Shown here: one piece after another, positions 40,414 through 50,481 of the stretch | Position numbering within the stretch: the first letter of the stretch is position 1 | How the letters are laid out: the number at the start of each line of letters is the position of its first letter | Assembly (NCBI RefSeq): GCF_025847235.1 | Contig: NZ_JAOZEW010000024.1 | Span: 31,932-95,931 of the forward strand | Direction: 5' to 3' | DNA length: 64,000 bases | Source of the DNA: Flavobacterium shii | GTDB taxonomy: Bacteria > Bacteroidota > Bacteroidia > Flavobacteriales > Flavobacteriaceae | Notes under the pieces: model-generated | What the model was told of the DNA's origin: nothing | What the model saw: only the letters and a program-made list of their open reading frames with translations | The model's database searches: none | Position numbers and translations under genes: made by a program

Positions 40414-43290
40414 ATGAAATCAATAAATAAATATATTACACTATTTCTTGTTTTTATACTACCATTAAATCACTTTAGCCAAGTTAAAAGCATTGGACTC
40501 CCAAAAATTAAAAACTATAAACGAACAGAATATAAAGGAGGAACTCAAAACTGGAATATTGACCAAGACAAAAATGGGAATCTATATTTTGCCAACAATA
40601 GCGGTTTGATTCAATTTGACGGATCTAATTGGCACAAATATTCACTGCCAAACAACTCTGCAATTAGAAGTTTAAAAATCGATGATTCAGGTAAAATTTT
40701 CGTGGGAGGAAATGATGAATTTGGTTATTTCAAAAGCAATAATAAAGGAGAATTTAAATATTTTTCAGTTTCTAAATTGATTCCTAAAAACCAAAGAAAA
40801 AACATCAATCTCATATGGAGAATACATATATATAATGGTGAAGTAGTTTTTCAATCTTTTACAAAAGTATTTTTCTTTAAAAACAACAAGTTAAGATCTA
40901 TAGATGCCCCTAATAAATTTCAGTTTTCATTTTTAATAAACAACAGACTTTACTTCCAGGATAAAATATTGGGAATACTAGAATACAAAAACAATAAACT
41001 AACTCCTTTAGCGGGTACAACAGCATTGAACAATTCGGAAATATGGGCCATGTTTCCACTCCCTGATAATAAATTATTGATTGCTACTCTGGAAAGGGGA
41101 CTCTTTACATACGACAATCATACAGTCAAACCTTGGGGTACTGAAGCTAATATTTTCATAAAAAAAAATACTTCTCTTGGAGGAACAATCATAAAAAATA
41201 AATTCATTGTTCTTAATTCAGTTCTAAACGGAATTGCAATTTGTGATATGAATGGAAAAATAATACAGCATTTAAACCATCAAAAAGGAATATTAAACAA
41301 TACAATACTTACTTCATTTGTAGATAACAAAAATAATTTATGGCTTGGTCTGGATAACGGAATTACTTTTATAAATGAAAATTCTCCTTTTACCTATTTC
41401 GACTATAGTTATAATTTAGGAACTGTATATGCATCTGTAATCCATAATGGCTATCTATATGTCGCCACAAATCAAGGTTTATTTTATCATCCTTGGAGCA
41501 AGCCTTTCAATGACGAGCCTTTTACAAGAGTAGAAGGTACAATTGCTCAGGTATGGAATATACAGGTTATAAAAAACACGTTGTTATGCGCCAGTAATAG
41601 CGGTGCGCTGATAATAGAAGAAAACAAGGTTGTAAAAACGCTCGATAGCAGAGGTTATTTTGGCTTTAAACTCATTCCTAATCATGAAGACTATATTATA
41701 GGAGAAAATTACAATGGCTTTTCTATATTTAAAAAGACTCCAAGCGGAATAGAATTTATAAATCAGGTAGAAGGATTTGATGAAACAACAAATACTTTCG
41801 AAATTCAGCTTGACGAAAATTATTTGTGGCTAAAAAAAGATCCTTATTTATATCAAATGACCTTATCGGATGATCTTAAAAAATTTGTATTTATAAAAAA
41901 ACATTCTCAAATAAATCCGTATTACAAAGGCATAGGGAGCTTACAGCAAATAGAAGACAAAATATATTTTCAATCAAAGAACCATTTTTTTAGATATTCA
42001 AAGGAACAAGAAAACTTCTTTGAAGACAAAAAACTGAGTGCATTATTTAGTAAAGTTCCTTCTATAAACACATTAAAAGAAGATGCTTATGGAAACTTAT
42101 GGTTTGCCTTTAATGAATCATTAGGTGTATTTATAAAAAACAAAAATGACAATTACACATTAAAAGAAGCTCCTTTCACAAATTTGACTGGCAATTTGGT
42201 AAACAACTACATCTCAATAAATACTGTTGATCCCAGCAATATTTTTATAGGTTTAACAGATGGACTGACACATTACAACTCAGAGACCTCAAGTGACTAC
42301 ATAACAAAACCAAAAGCCTTTATCGAAAGCTTTTCATTCCCGGGCGATACTATAGTTACAGGAAACATAAATACCGATGAAGAGTATAATATTCCATATA
42401 GCTCAAATCATGTTAAATTCACTTTCTCATCTCCAACATATGAGAATCAGGAGAATGTGAAATACTCCTACAAACTAGAGCCCTTTGATGATAATTGGCG
42501 TAATTGGTCTACAATGTCCATAAAGGAATACACCAACCTGAGAGAAGGCGAATATACAATGAAAGTAAAGGCAAAAAACAGTTACGGAATTGAATCTGAC
42601 ATAACCGAAATACACTTTACAATTTCTCCACCTTGGTATAGACATTTTATGGCTTATATCATATATTTTATAGTTGCTCTGATAGCAATTTATATAATAT
42701 CCAACAGAATACAGCTAAAAATTAGAAGGAATAAATATTACGAAACAATCGAACAAAGAAGATTATATCTTGAAAAAGAATCCAAAATAAGGCATGAACA
42801 ACATGAATTAGAAAAAGAAATAGAAAGACTTAAAAGCGACAAGCTTCAAATAAAAATACTAGCGAAGGATAAGGAACTTGTAAATAATTCTTTGCAAGTA
42901 GTAAAGAAAAACAAAATATTAAATGGAATTATAGGTAAACTTAAAGACATTGACACCAATATTCTTGACGATTCTACAAAATTTGAGTTTAACAAGTTAC
43001 ATAAAAGCATCGTAAAAGAAGTCAACACAGATAAAAGCTGGAAAGACCTTGAGAAACACATAAAAAACGTGCATTTTGAATTCTTAAAACGATTAAAAGA
43101 AAAATACCCTAAAATATCACCTAGAGAACTTGATCTTGCAACTTATTTACTAATGAACATGTCTACCAAGGAAATCGCCGAGATCATGAATATTTCCAAT
43201 GGCGGTGTTGAATTAGCGCGCTACCGATTAAGAAAAAAACTGGATTTAAACAAAAAAGAAAACCTTATAGGTTTTTTAATGAGTATTTAA
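40414..43290 (+). CDS. triple-Y propeller sensor with LuxR-like DNA-binding domain
   Basis: 958 residues. Signal peptide (LFLVFILPLNHFSQ), a two-component-type beta-propeller (residues 30-640, repeated GLFTYDNHT-like and LWLGLDNGITFINE blades), a Y_Y_Y domain (YSYKLEPFDDNWRNWS and following), one transmembrane helix near 750 (FMAYIIYFIVALIAIYIIS), a long coiled coil, and a C-terminal LuxR-like helix-turn-helix (ISPRELDLATYLLMNMSTKE, IAEIMNIS). It senses the imported oligosaccharide in the periplasm and acts directly on DNA from the membrane; no kinase or receiver domain is present. It is divergent from susC, its presumed target. Confidence 0.93.
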   Translation: MKSINKYITLFLVFILPLNHFSQVKSIGLPKIKNYKRTEYKGGTQNWNIDQDKNGNLYFANNSGLIQFDGSNWHKYSLPNNSAIRSLKIDDSGKIFVGGNDEFGYFKSNNKGEFKYFSVSKLIPKNQRKNINLIWRIHIYNGEVVFQSFTKVFFFKNNKLRSIDAPNKFQFSFLINNRLYFQDKILGILEYKNNKLTPLAGTTALNNSEIWAMFPLPDNKLLIATLERGLFTYDNHTVKPWGTEANIFIKKNTSLGGTIIKNKFIVLNSVLNGIAICDMNGKIIQHLNHQKGILNNTILTSFVDNKNNLWLGLDNGITFINENSPFTYFDYSYNLGTVYASVIHNGYLYVATNQGLFYHPWSKPFNDEPFTRVEGTIAQVWNIQVIKNTLLCASNSGALIIEENKVVKTLDSRGYFGFKLIPNHEDYIIGENYNGFSIFKKTPSGIEFINQVEGFDETTNTFEIQLDENYLWLKKDPYLYQMTLSDDLKKFVFIKKHSQINPYYKGIGSLQQIEDKIYFQSKNHFFRYSKEQENFFEDKKLSALFSKVPSINTLKEDAYGNLWFAFNESLGVFIKNKNDNYTLKEAPFTNLTGNLVNNYISINTVDPSNIFIGLTDGLTHYNSETSSDYITKPKAFIESFSFPGDTIVTGNINTDEEYNIPYSSNHVKFTFSSPTYENQENVKYSYKLEPFDDNWRNWSTMSIKEYTNLREGEYTMKVKAKNSYGIESDITEIHFTISPPWYRHFMAYIIYFIVALIAIYIISNRIQLKIRRNKYYETIEQRRLYLEKESKIRHEQHELEKEIERLKSDKLQIKILAKDKELVNNSLQVVKKNKILNGIIGKLKDIDTNILDDSTKFEFNKLHKSIVKEVNTDKSWKDLEKHIKNVHFEFLKRLKEKYPKISPRELDLATYLLMNMSTKEIAEIMNISNGGVELARYRLRKKLDLNKKENLIGFLMSI

Positions 43291-43331
43291 ACATAAAAAA
43301 CGGCATCTAAATAGATGCCGTTTTTTATGTT
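43290..43331. terminator. bidirectional intrinsic terminator
   Basis: A 19-bp perfect stem (AACATAAAAAACGGCATCT and its complement) around an AAAT loop, with A- and T-rich arms, between the convergent regulator and murF. Confidence 0.92.
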
Positions 43332-43341
43332 TCTTAATCTT

Positions 43342-44625
43342 TTATATATAATTCAAGGTTCTTTCCAGCGCCATTCCTCTGGATCCTTTAATAAGGATAG
43401 TCTGCTCATTAAAACTTGCAGTTCCTAAATAATGAGTCAAAGCATCAAATGAGTCAAAAAAATAAAAATTCTCTTTATCAACTTTATGCTTATAAAAAGA
43501 AGGTCCTATGAAATAACATTTTGTTTTATTTTCATTTAAAAGCGACGTCACAATAAATTTATGCTCCTGGTCACTTTCAACCCCAAGCTCAAACATATCA
43601 CCTAGAATCATCACTTTATTTTCTTTCTCTAACTGAATAAAATTCTCGATCGCAACTGCCATACTACTCGGATTTGCGTTATAAGCATCTAGAATAATCT
43701 CATTACTTCCCTTTTTCAATAATTGAGACCGATTATTTTCTGGTATATAACTCTCCAAAGCCTCTTTAATAGCGATATCTTCTAATTTAAAATATTTCCC
43801 TACTGCCAATGCAGCACTTATATTATTAGCATTGTACAACCCGATTAAATGTGAAGTAATTTTTTGATTATCAAACTCTAAAACTACAAATGGATTCGCA
43901 GTAATAGAACTTACAATAACATCGGCATTAGATTTATTAAATCCGAACGAATAGTTTTTAATCTTACTTGTCTTTTCTACCTGAATTGGATCATCCAGAT
44001 TAACAAACGCAATTTTATCATGGACAAAAAGATAATTATACAATTCACTTTTTCCTTCGATCACACCCAAAACACCACCAAATCCTTCAAGATGTGCTTT
44101 ACCAAAATTAGTTACATATCCAAAATCAGGCTGAGCAAGTTCACATAAAAATTCTATTTCTTTCTTATGATTAGCTCCCATTTCCACTATACCTATTTCC
44201 GTTTCTTTAGTAAACGACAGTAAAGTTAAAGGCACTCCAATGTGATTGTTTAAATTCCCAATTGTAGCTTTGGTATTGTACTTTTTTGAGAGCACAACAT
44301 TCATCAATTCCTTTGTAGTAGTTTTTCCATTACTCCCTGTTAAAGCTATGATAGGTAGCTGTAAATAGTTACGATGAAACTTTGCAAGTTCTTGTAGCGC
44401 TACCAAGCTATCTTTTACCAAGATTGTTCTTTGATCTATAAAATAAGAGACATTGTCAATTATAACAAATAATGCTCCTTTTTGCAGTGCTTCTTCAGCG
44501 AATGTGTTTGCATCAAAATTATCTCCTTTTATAGCAAAAAACATTGAATTACGCTCTATTTTACGGGTATCAGTTGAAACTGACTGGCATTGTAAAAATA
44601 AATTATGAATGTGAGCAATATCCAT
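43342..44625 (-). CDS. murF: UDP-N-acetylmuramoyl-tripeptide--D-alanyl-D-alanine ligase
   Basis: About 427 residues from ATG at 44625; the longer frame adds seven residues not seen in the family. The enzyme adds D-Ala-D-Ala to UDP-MurNAc-tripeptide in peptidoglycan synthesis. Motifs: STDTRKI, GDNFDANTFAEEAL, the ATP site LTGSNGKTTTKEL, GIVEMGANHKKEI, DAYNANPSSM and GDMFELG. Its start is only about 20 bases after the gldJ terminator hairpin, so it needs read-through or its own promoter. Confidence 0.96.
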   Translation of the reverse strand: MDIAHIHNLFLQCQSVSTDTRKIERNSMFFAIKGDNFDANTFAEEALQKGALFVIIDNVSYFIDQRTILVKDSLVALQELAKFHRNYLQLPIIALTGSNGKTTTKELMNVVLSKKYNTKATIGNLNNHIGVPLTLLSFTKETEIGIVEMGANHKKEIEFLCELAQPDFGYVTNFGKAHLEGFGGVLGVIEGKSELYNYLFVHDKIAFVNLDDPIQVEKTSKIKNYSFGFNKSNADVIVSSITANPFVVLEFDNQKITSHLIGLYNANNISAALAVGKYFKLEDIAIKEALESYIPENNRSQLLKKGSNEIILDAYNANPSSMAVAIENFIQLEKENKVMILGDMFELGVESDQEHKFIVTSLLNENKTKCYFIGPSFYKHKVDKENFYFFDSFDALTHYLGTASFNEQTILIKGSRGMALERTLNYI

Positions 44626-44644
44626 TTCAAAACAGATTTTAAAC

Positions 44645-44674
44645 AATAAAAGCCCTAATCAAAGGGCTTTTATT
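44645..44674 (-). terminator. hairpin between gldJ and murF
   Basis: A perfect 12-bp stem AATAAAAGCCCT / AGGGCTTTTATT, T-rich on the minus-strand 3' side, 17 bases after the gldJ stop and just before murF. Confidence 0.8.
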
Positions 44675-44690
44675 ACTATTATTAATTTTC

Positions 44691-46379
44691 TTAATTTCTA
44701 GGTGATTTTCTTCTTTCAGTCTTAGGACCTACTCTAGACATTGCACATCTGAAACCAATGTAATCAGTTGCCATATCTTGTGGAAAATATCTTCTTTGAG
44801 CTGGATCTAACCAATATGCTCTATCTCTCCAAGAACCTCCTTTATAAACTCTAACATTATCATTTATTAAAGTTGTTCTCTTGCTAGACTTGTCATATTT
44901 TCTAACCATATTACCTAAACTATCTGTTGTTACATTGTGTTTAGGAGAATTATACATAGCTTGTTTAGCTTTCTCTGCTGGTGTTACTTCTGCATCAGAA
45001 GCTCCAAAATCATAATATTTAGATGATTGTTTATCTCCATCTCTATAATTGATATTATCACTTGTAGAGAAGTTTTGTCTCAAATATGTTTCTTGTTCAT
45101 CAACTGGAACTTGTGCAATATCTCCAGGGAAATTTCTTGCTACAATTTTACCATTACTTAATGTATCGTATTTGATATTCTCTTTAGTAACAATCTCTAT
45201 TTTACCATCTTTACCAATTTTGTTTTTAGCATATTGGTTACCTCTAAAATAGTTAAAGTCATTACCTTCATTATCGATAAGAGGTCTGTAAACATCGGCA
45301 ACCCATTCGGCTACGTTTCCAGCCATATCATACAATCCAAAATCATTTGCAGGATACTTTTTAACTTCGTTTGTAATATCTGCACCGTCATCAGACCATC
45401 CAGCTATACCACCGTAATCACCATTACCTTGTTTAAAGTTTGCCAATTGATCTCCTCTTGTTCCTCTTTTTGCAGAACGAGTATAATCTCCAGACCAAGG
45501 ATATTTCTTTTGTCCTTTATATATATTGTACTCTCTTTGTCCAACATCTGCTGCTGCAGCATATTCCCACTCTGCTTCGGTTGGCAATCTATATTCTGGT
45601 AAAAGAATTCCTGAAGAACGTTGTGCGTACACATTTTTAGGTTCTTCGGCAGTTTCACCTTTTTTGGCTCTTTTAACTTTTTTTCCTTCTTTTAAAACAA
45701 TTTCTTCATTTCCACCAAACGTAGATGTTGGCGCAAGAAGATATGTATCTGTATTGAAATTACTTTCAGCACTAACATCTGATGTTTTAGCGCCTTTTTT
45801 AAGATATCCTCTTTTTTCCAAAAGAGCTTCATTTACACGATTTGTTCTCCATTTACTAAACTCTACAGCTTGAATCCAGTTCACACCAACTACAGGGTAA
45901 TTAGCATAAGCAGGATGTCTTAAGTAGTTATTAGTCATTGTTTCATTATAACCTAAACGATTTCTCCAAACCAAGGTATCTGGCGAAGCCCCTTCATATA
46001 TATGTTTGTAATTTTCTTCTGTAGGTGGAAATACTTTTTTCAACCATTCAAGATATTCTAGGTACATCATGTTTGTCACCTCAGTCTCATCCATATAAAA
46101 AGACTGAACGTGTTGTTGTGTTGGAGTATTGTTCCAATCATGCATAACATCATCCTGAACTTTACCCATTGTAAATGTTCCTCCTTCTACAAAAACTAGT
46201 CCTGGTCCCGCTTGTTGTTTTTTATTGGAAACGTTTTGCGCCGTTCCATTAATTTTATTAACGTCCCAACCCGTAGCTCTTGATGCACTTGAACTAGATT
46301 TTTTACTACAGCTAGCCATTCCCAGCACCAATGTCATAGATAACATCAACTGTAAGGCCATAATTTTGTTTACTTTCAT
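44691..46379 (-). CDS. gldJ: gliding motility lipoprotein GldJ
   Basis: About 562 residues from ATG at 46379; the longer frame adds 11 residues before a clean lipoprotein signal (LMLSMTLVLGMASC, Cys24). It carries a formylglycine-generating-enzyme-like (SUMF1) fold: FVEGGTFTMGK, TPTQQHVQSFYMDETEVTN, YRLPTEAEWEYAAA, NDFGLYDMAGNVAEWVADV and VYKGGSWRDRAYW, ending in a basic tail (RKSPRN). GldJ is needed for gliding and for stability of the type IX secretion/gliding apparatus. porU starts divergently 222 bases away. Confidence 0.94.
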   Translation of the reverse strand: MKVNKIMALQLMLSMTLVLGMASCSKKSSSSASRATGWDVNKINGTAQNVSNKKQQAGPGLVFVEGGTFTMGKVQDDVMHDWNNTPTQQHVQSFYMDETEVTNMMYLEYLEWLKKVFPPTEENYKHIYEGASPDTLVWRNRLGYNETMTNNYLRHPAYANYPVVGVNWIQAVEFSKWRTNRVNEALLEKRGYLKKGAKTSDVSAESNFNTDTYLLAPTSTFGGNEEIVLKEGKKVKRAKKGETAEEPKNVYAQRSSGILLPEYRLPTEAEWEYAAAADVGQREYNIYKGQKKYPWSGDYTRSAKRGTRGDQLANFKQGNGDYGGIAGWSDDGADITNEVKKYPANDFGLYDMAGNVAEWVADVYRPLIDNEGNDFNYFRGNQYAKNKIGKDGKIEIVTKENIKYDTLSNGKIVARNFPGDIAQVPVDEQETYLRQNFSTSDNINYRDGDKQSSKYYDFGASDAEVTPAEKAKQAMYNSPKHNVTTDSLGNMVRKYDKSSKRTTLINDNVRVYKGGSWRDRAYWLDPAQRRYFPQDMATDYIGFRCAMSRVGPKTERRKSPRN

Positions 46380-46510
46380 ACTCTTTAGTAGGTAATAATT
46401 TAGGTGCTGCAATATAATAATTAAAATTAATTTGCAACATCAATTATAAAAACAATTATAAAAATTTCATGCACCTGATTTTTATCAAATCATATCACAT
46501 AACTCGAACG

Positions 46511-46518
46511 CAAAAATA
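46511..46518 (-). promoter_or_regulatory. gldJ promoter -7 element
   Basis: TATTTTTG on the minus strand fits TAnnTTTG, about 130 bases before the gldJ ATG. Confidence 0.45.
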
Positions 46519-46601
46519 TACTTTTTATTATTCACTATAACACTAAATACTATATTTTTACTTGCCAGAATATAACTATAACATTTTTGTTAAAGCGCAC
46601 A

Positions 46602-49600
46602 ATGAAAAAGACCCTACTAACCTATTTTATCTTTCTATATATCAGTTCTTTTGCACAAACAAAAGACGAAGTCATTATAAACTGGCTTGATAAAAAAGAC
46701 ATATATTTTGGTAGTTTTAAAGTAAATACACCCGTCTTTTCTGGCAATAGTTACCATTTAAACGGAGACACTAAGACCATTTTATTTACCTTAAACCTTA
46801 CACAATCGAATTATTCCGAAAATAGTACGGTACAATTATCCAATATAGTTTACGAAACAATATCCGAAAATCAGCTTGGTGATTTAACATTAAAAAACAT
46901 CCCAAAAACCACCAATGAATCCCTAAGAATTACATCGGCAAGAGGGATCAAACAGGCTTTTCTTAAGCTATCTCCAATAATTAATGATGGAAACGGATAT
47001 AAAAGAATAAAATCCTTCACCTATAATATAACAACAACTTCCAGAACCAACACTACTTCAAGAATAACATCAAAAAAGAATGCAGGCATATCCAATTCCG
47101 TTTTATCATCTGGCGATTGGTATCGTTTTTACATAGAGAAATCGGGTGTCTATAAAATCTCCAAAAGCTTTATACAAAGCTTAGGGCTGGATATAAGTAG
47201 AACCAATCCGAAAACAATAAAAATATTTGGAAATGGTGGCAGAATGCTCCCTTTATCTAATGCTATTTACTACCCTGATGATTTAACCGAGAATGCTATT
47301 CAAATCATTGGCGAAAATGACGGTAGTTTTGATAATGAAGATTATATCCTATTTTATGCCGAAGGTGTAAACACATGGAACAACGAAAGCAAAACCTATA
47401 GTAATTTATACGACAATAAATCATATTACTATATAACAACCCAAGGAGGCGATGGCAAGAGAATCTCCCAAATGATGCCTCCTACCGGAAGTAGTACCAT
47501 AAACATCTCGACATTTGATGATCACCAATACCATGAAAAAGACCTTATTAATATTGCACATTTAGGTCGAGAATGGTACGGCGAAGCATTTGATATTAAC
47601 AATGAACAAGAATTTGATTTTAACTTCCCAAACATTGACATAGCAACTCCTGTAAAAATACAAGTAAAAGCAGCATCCGCAGCATATACAGACACTTCAT
47701 TTAAAATTACTGCTAATGGTCAAGATGTAGGAAATATTATTTTCTCCCCAATAACCACCAACATTCCTGATATTAAATTTTTCACAGATACCCTACGCCC
47801 AAGCAGACTATTTACTGGAGCTGAAAACTTAAAAATAAAACTAACATACAACAACAATAGTGTTCCCGGATCAAAAGGATACTTAGACCGGATTAGCCTT
47901 ATTGCAAAAAGAAAACTACAAGGTTATGGAAAACAATTTATCTTTCAATACGACCTGGCGAGTTCGAGTATAGGAATTGCAAATTACAACATCACAAACA
48001 CAAATGGAATAAGTCAGGTTTGGGACGTTACCGATATATATAATGTTAGTACTATCGAAAATCCAAATCAAGCTACAATAAATTTTAAAGCTCAACTTGG
48101 AGAAGTTAGAAAATACATTGCTATCGACCCTTCGGATTATTACACTCCTCTTAAAGACAATAAAACCAAAATAGCAAATCAAAACATCAAAGGAACCATC
48201 TTCAAAAATAATCAAAACTCTTTTCAAGACATCGACTATGTAATCATAGCCCCTTCTTTTTTATTGAATCAAGCCGAAAAATTAGCATCATTTCATAGAT
48301 CTTATTCAAAATTAAATGTAAAAGTAATCTCATTAGAATCTATCTATCAAGAATTCTCATCGGGAAAACAAGATATTGCAGCCATTCGTAATTGTATTAA
48401 ATACATCTACGATAACGGATCGACCCTAGATAAAAAAGTCAAATACGTTAACCTTTTCGGTGATGCTTCTTTTGATTACAAAAACAGAATCGCAAACAAT
48501 GGAAATATTGTACCTATATATTACTCTTTGGTAAGCAACACCACAGCAGAATTTTCATTTGCATCTGATGATTTTTATGGATTAATGGATACTGATGAAG
48601 GAAATATAACTTCCGATTACGGTGGAATTGACATAGCCGTAGGAAGAATGCTTGTTAATGACACCAAACAAGCAGATGAGATGGTCAATAAAGTACTCGA
48701 ATATCACGATATAAAATCATACGGAAATTGGAAAAACAACTTCATATTGGTCGCTGATGATTCAGATAAAGCCACAGACGCTACATTACAAAGTCGACAA
48801 AATAAATTAGCAGATCTCATCTCAACCGAAAAACCTTTTTTTAATGTTGATAAGATTCTTCTAGACTCTTATGTACAAGAAGCCTCTTCAGGAGGTTCAA
48901 GATACCCTAAAGCAAGAACTGATTTATTTAATGCATTCGAAAAAGGAGCACTTGTTCTTAATTATTTAGGTCATGGTGGTGAAGATGGTCTTGCCAGCGA
49001 ACGAATTTGGGAAAAAGCAGATGGGCAAAACTTAAACAATCGATATAAATACCCTTTATTCATAACCATTACTTGCGAATTCTCTAGATTTGACGATCCA
49101 ACCAGACCTACAGCTGGTGAATATACATTTTGGAATCCAAAAGGAGGAGCTATCGCCATGCTTACAACCATAAGGTCTATTAGCCAGTATGGCGGCCAAA
49201 ATCTCAACGATTCTTTATCCAAAAACCTATTATCATACGGATCAAATCAGTATCCTGCAATTTCCGAATCATTACGATTAACCAAAAATAGCGATCCTAG
49301 TTCCTCTAGCAATATCATTGTTTATATAGGTGACCCTGCTTTAATGCTAGCAATTCCAAAACCAAAAATAAAACTCACCAAAGTAAATGATGTTATTACC
49401 TCGCAACCAATTGATGATTTCAAATCACTTGCAAAAATTAAATTATCGGGTGAAATAACAGATGAAAACAATAACCTGCTAACAAATTACAACGGTGAAT
49501 TAACTACTGCTATTTTCGACAAATTCATCACCTCCTCAACCCTTAACAACGATGGCTTTAGTCCACCAATGCAATTTATTACTTTGGGAGAAACCATATT

Positions 49601-50444
49601 TAGAGGTAATGCCTCAATAAAAAATGGCTTATTCGAATTTAGTTTTGTAGTACCAAGAGACATTAGAATCCCCTTAGGGAACGGAAGAATAAGTTTTTAC
49701 GCCAAAAAACAACAACTCCTTGAGAACCAAACTGGTTACGACACCACTATAAAAATAGGAGGAATAAATGAAAATGCACCTAAGGACAATATTAGTCCAA
49801 AAGTGCAGTTATATATGAACGACGAAACATTTGTATCTGGAGGAGTTACAAATGAATCTCCTTTCCTACTTGCAAATCTGGAAGATGAAAATGGAATAAA
49901 TACAGCAAGCGGAATTGGTCATGACATTGTCGCTATTTTGGATGGAGACGTTAGTAATCCTTATATATTAAACGATTACTACCAAACTAAATTAGATGAT
50001 TACACACACGGAACATTACGTTTTCCGTTTCGTAATCTGGCAGTAGGATTACATACCGTTACCTTAACAGCTTGGGATGTGTATAATAATCCGGTTACTG
50101 CCGAAATTCAGTTTGTCGTCTCTGGAGATGATAAAATAACATTAACGCATGTATTAAATTACCCAAATCCGTTCACAACCTATACTGAATTTTGGTTCTC
50201 ACACAACAAACCTTACGAACCTTTAGAGGTTCAGATACAAGTAATGACTATTACTGGAAAAGTAGTTTGGACTAAAAATCAAATTGTTACTACCGAAGGT
50301 TTTTTATCACGGGACATAACATGGAATGGTCGGGATGATTTTGGTGATCGAATTGGAAAAGGAGTTTATATTTATAAACTCACAGTTAGATCGAATACAA
50401 CAAATAAAAAAGCAGAAAAAATAGAAAAACTTGTCATACTTTAA
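46602..50444 (+). CDS. porU: type IX secretion system sortase PorU
   Basis: About 1280 residues from ATG at 46602 (the TTG five codons upstream is not preferred). A signal peptide (TLLTYFIFLYISSFAQ) leads to a large cell-surface protease of the C25 gingipain-like family. The catalytic His is in NYLGHGGEDG (about 790) and Cys in ITITCEFSRFDD (about 824). C-terminal beta domains end with an FlgD-like segment (LNYPNPFTTYTEF, WNGRDDFGDRIGKGVYIYKL) that resembles a type IX sorting-like end. PorU cleaves C-terminal signals of type IX cargo and links the protein to lipid at the surface. The next gene is porV. Confidence 0.95.
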   Translation: MKKTLLTYFIFLYISSFAQTKDEVIINWLDKKDIYFGSFKVNTPVFSGNSYHLNGDTKTILFTLNLTQSNYSENSTVQLSNIVYETISENQLGDLTLKNIPKTTNESLRITSARGIKQAFLKLSPIINDGNGYKRIKSFTYNITTTSRTNTTSRITSKKNAGISNSVLSSGDWYRFYIEKSGVYKISKSFIQSLGLDISRTNPKTIKIFGNGGRMLPLSNAIYYPDDLTENAIQIIGENDGSFDNEDYILFYAEGVNTWNNESKTYSNLYDNKSYYYITTQGGDGKRISQMMPPTGSSTINISTFDDHQYHEKDLINIAHLGREWYGEAFDINNEQEFDFNFPNIDIATPVKIQVKAASAAYTDTSFKITANGQDVGNIIFSPITTNIPDIKFFTDTLRPSRLFTGAENLKIKLTYNNNSVPGSKGYLDRISLIAKRKLQGYGKQFIFQYDLASSSIGIANYNITNTNGISQVWDVTDIYNVSTIENPNQATINFKAQLGEVRKYIAIDPSDYYTPLKDNKTKIANQNIKGTIFKNNQNSFQDIDYVIIAPSFLLNQAEKLASFHRSYSKLNVKVISLESIYQEFSSGKQDIAAIRNCIKYIYDNGSTLDKKVKYVNLFGDASFDYKNRIANNGNIVPIYYSLVSNTTAEFSFASDDFYGLMDTDEGNITSDYGGIDIAVGRMLVNDTKQADEMVNKVLEYHDIKSYGNWKNNFILVADDSDKATDATLQSRQNKLADLISTEKPFFNVDKILLDSYVQEASSGGSRYPKARTDLFNAFEKGALVLNYLGHGGEDGLASERIWEKADGQNLNNRYKYPLFITITCEFSRFDDPTRPTAGEYTFWNPKGGAIAMLTTIRSISQYGGQNLNDSLSKNLLSYGSNQYPAISESLRLTKNSDPSSSSNIIVYIGDPALMLAIPKPKIKLTKVNDVITSQPIDDFKSLAKIKLSGEITDENNNLLTNYNGELTTAIFDKFITSSTLNNDGFSPPMQFITLGETIFRGNASIKNGLFEFSFVVPRDIRIPLGNGRISFYAKKQQLLENQTGYDTTIKIGGINENAPKDNISPKVQLYMNDETFVSGGVTNESPFLLANLEDENGINTASGIGHDIVAILDGDVSNPYILNDYYQTKLDDYTHGTLRFPFRNLAVGLHTVTLTAWDVYNNPVTAEIQFVVSGDDKITLTHVLNYPNPFTTYTEFWFSHNKPYEPLEVQIQVMTITGKVVWTKNQIVTTEGFLSRDITWNGRDDFGDRIGKGVYIYKLTVRSNTTNKKAEKIEKLVIL

Positions 50445-50481
50445 TTAAATATTATATTTGTTTACCATTTTAAAAAACTAG

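Noticed and set aside
45049..45873. Overlapping plus-strand frames within gldJ
   Set aside because: Antisense shadows of gldJ; no starts, domains or promoter support.
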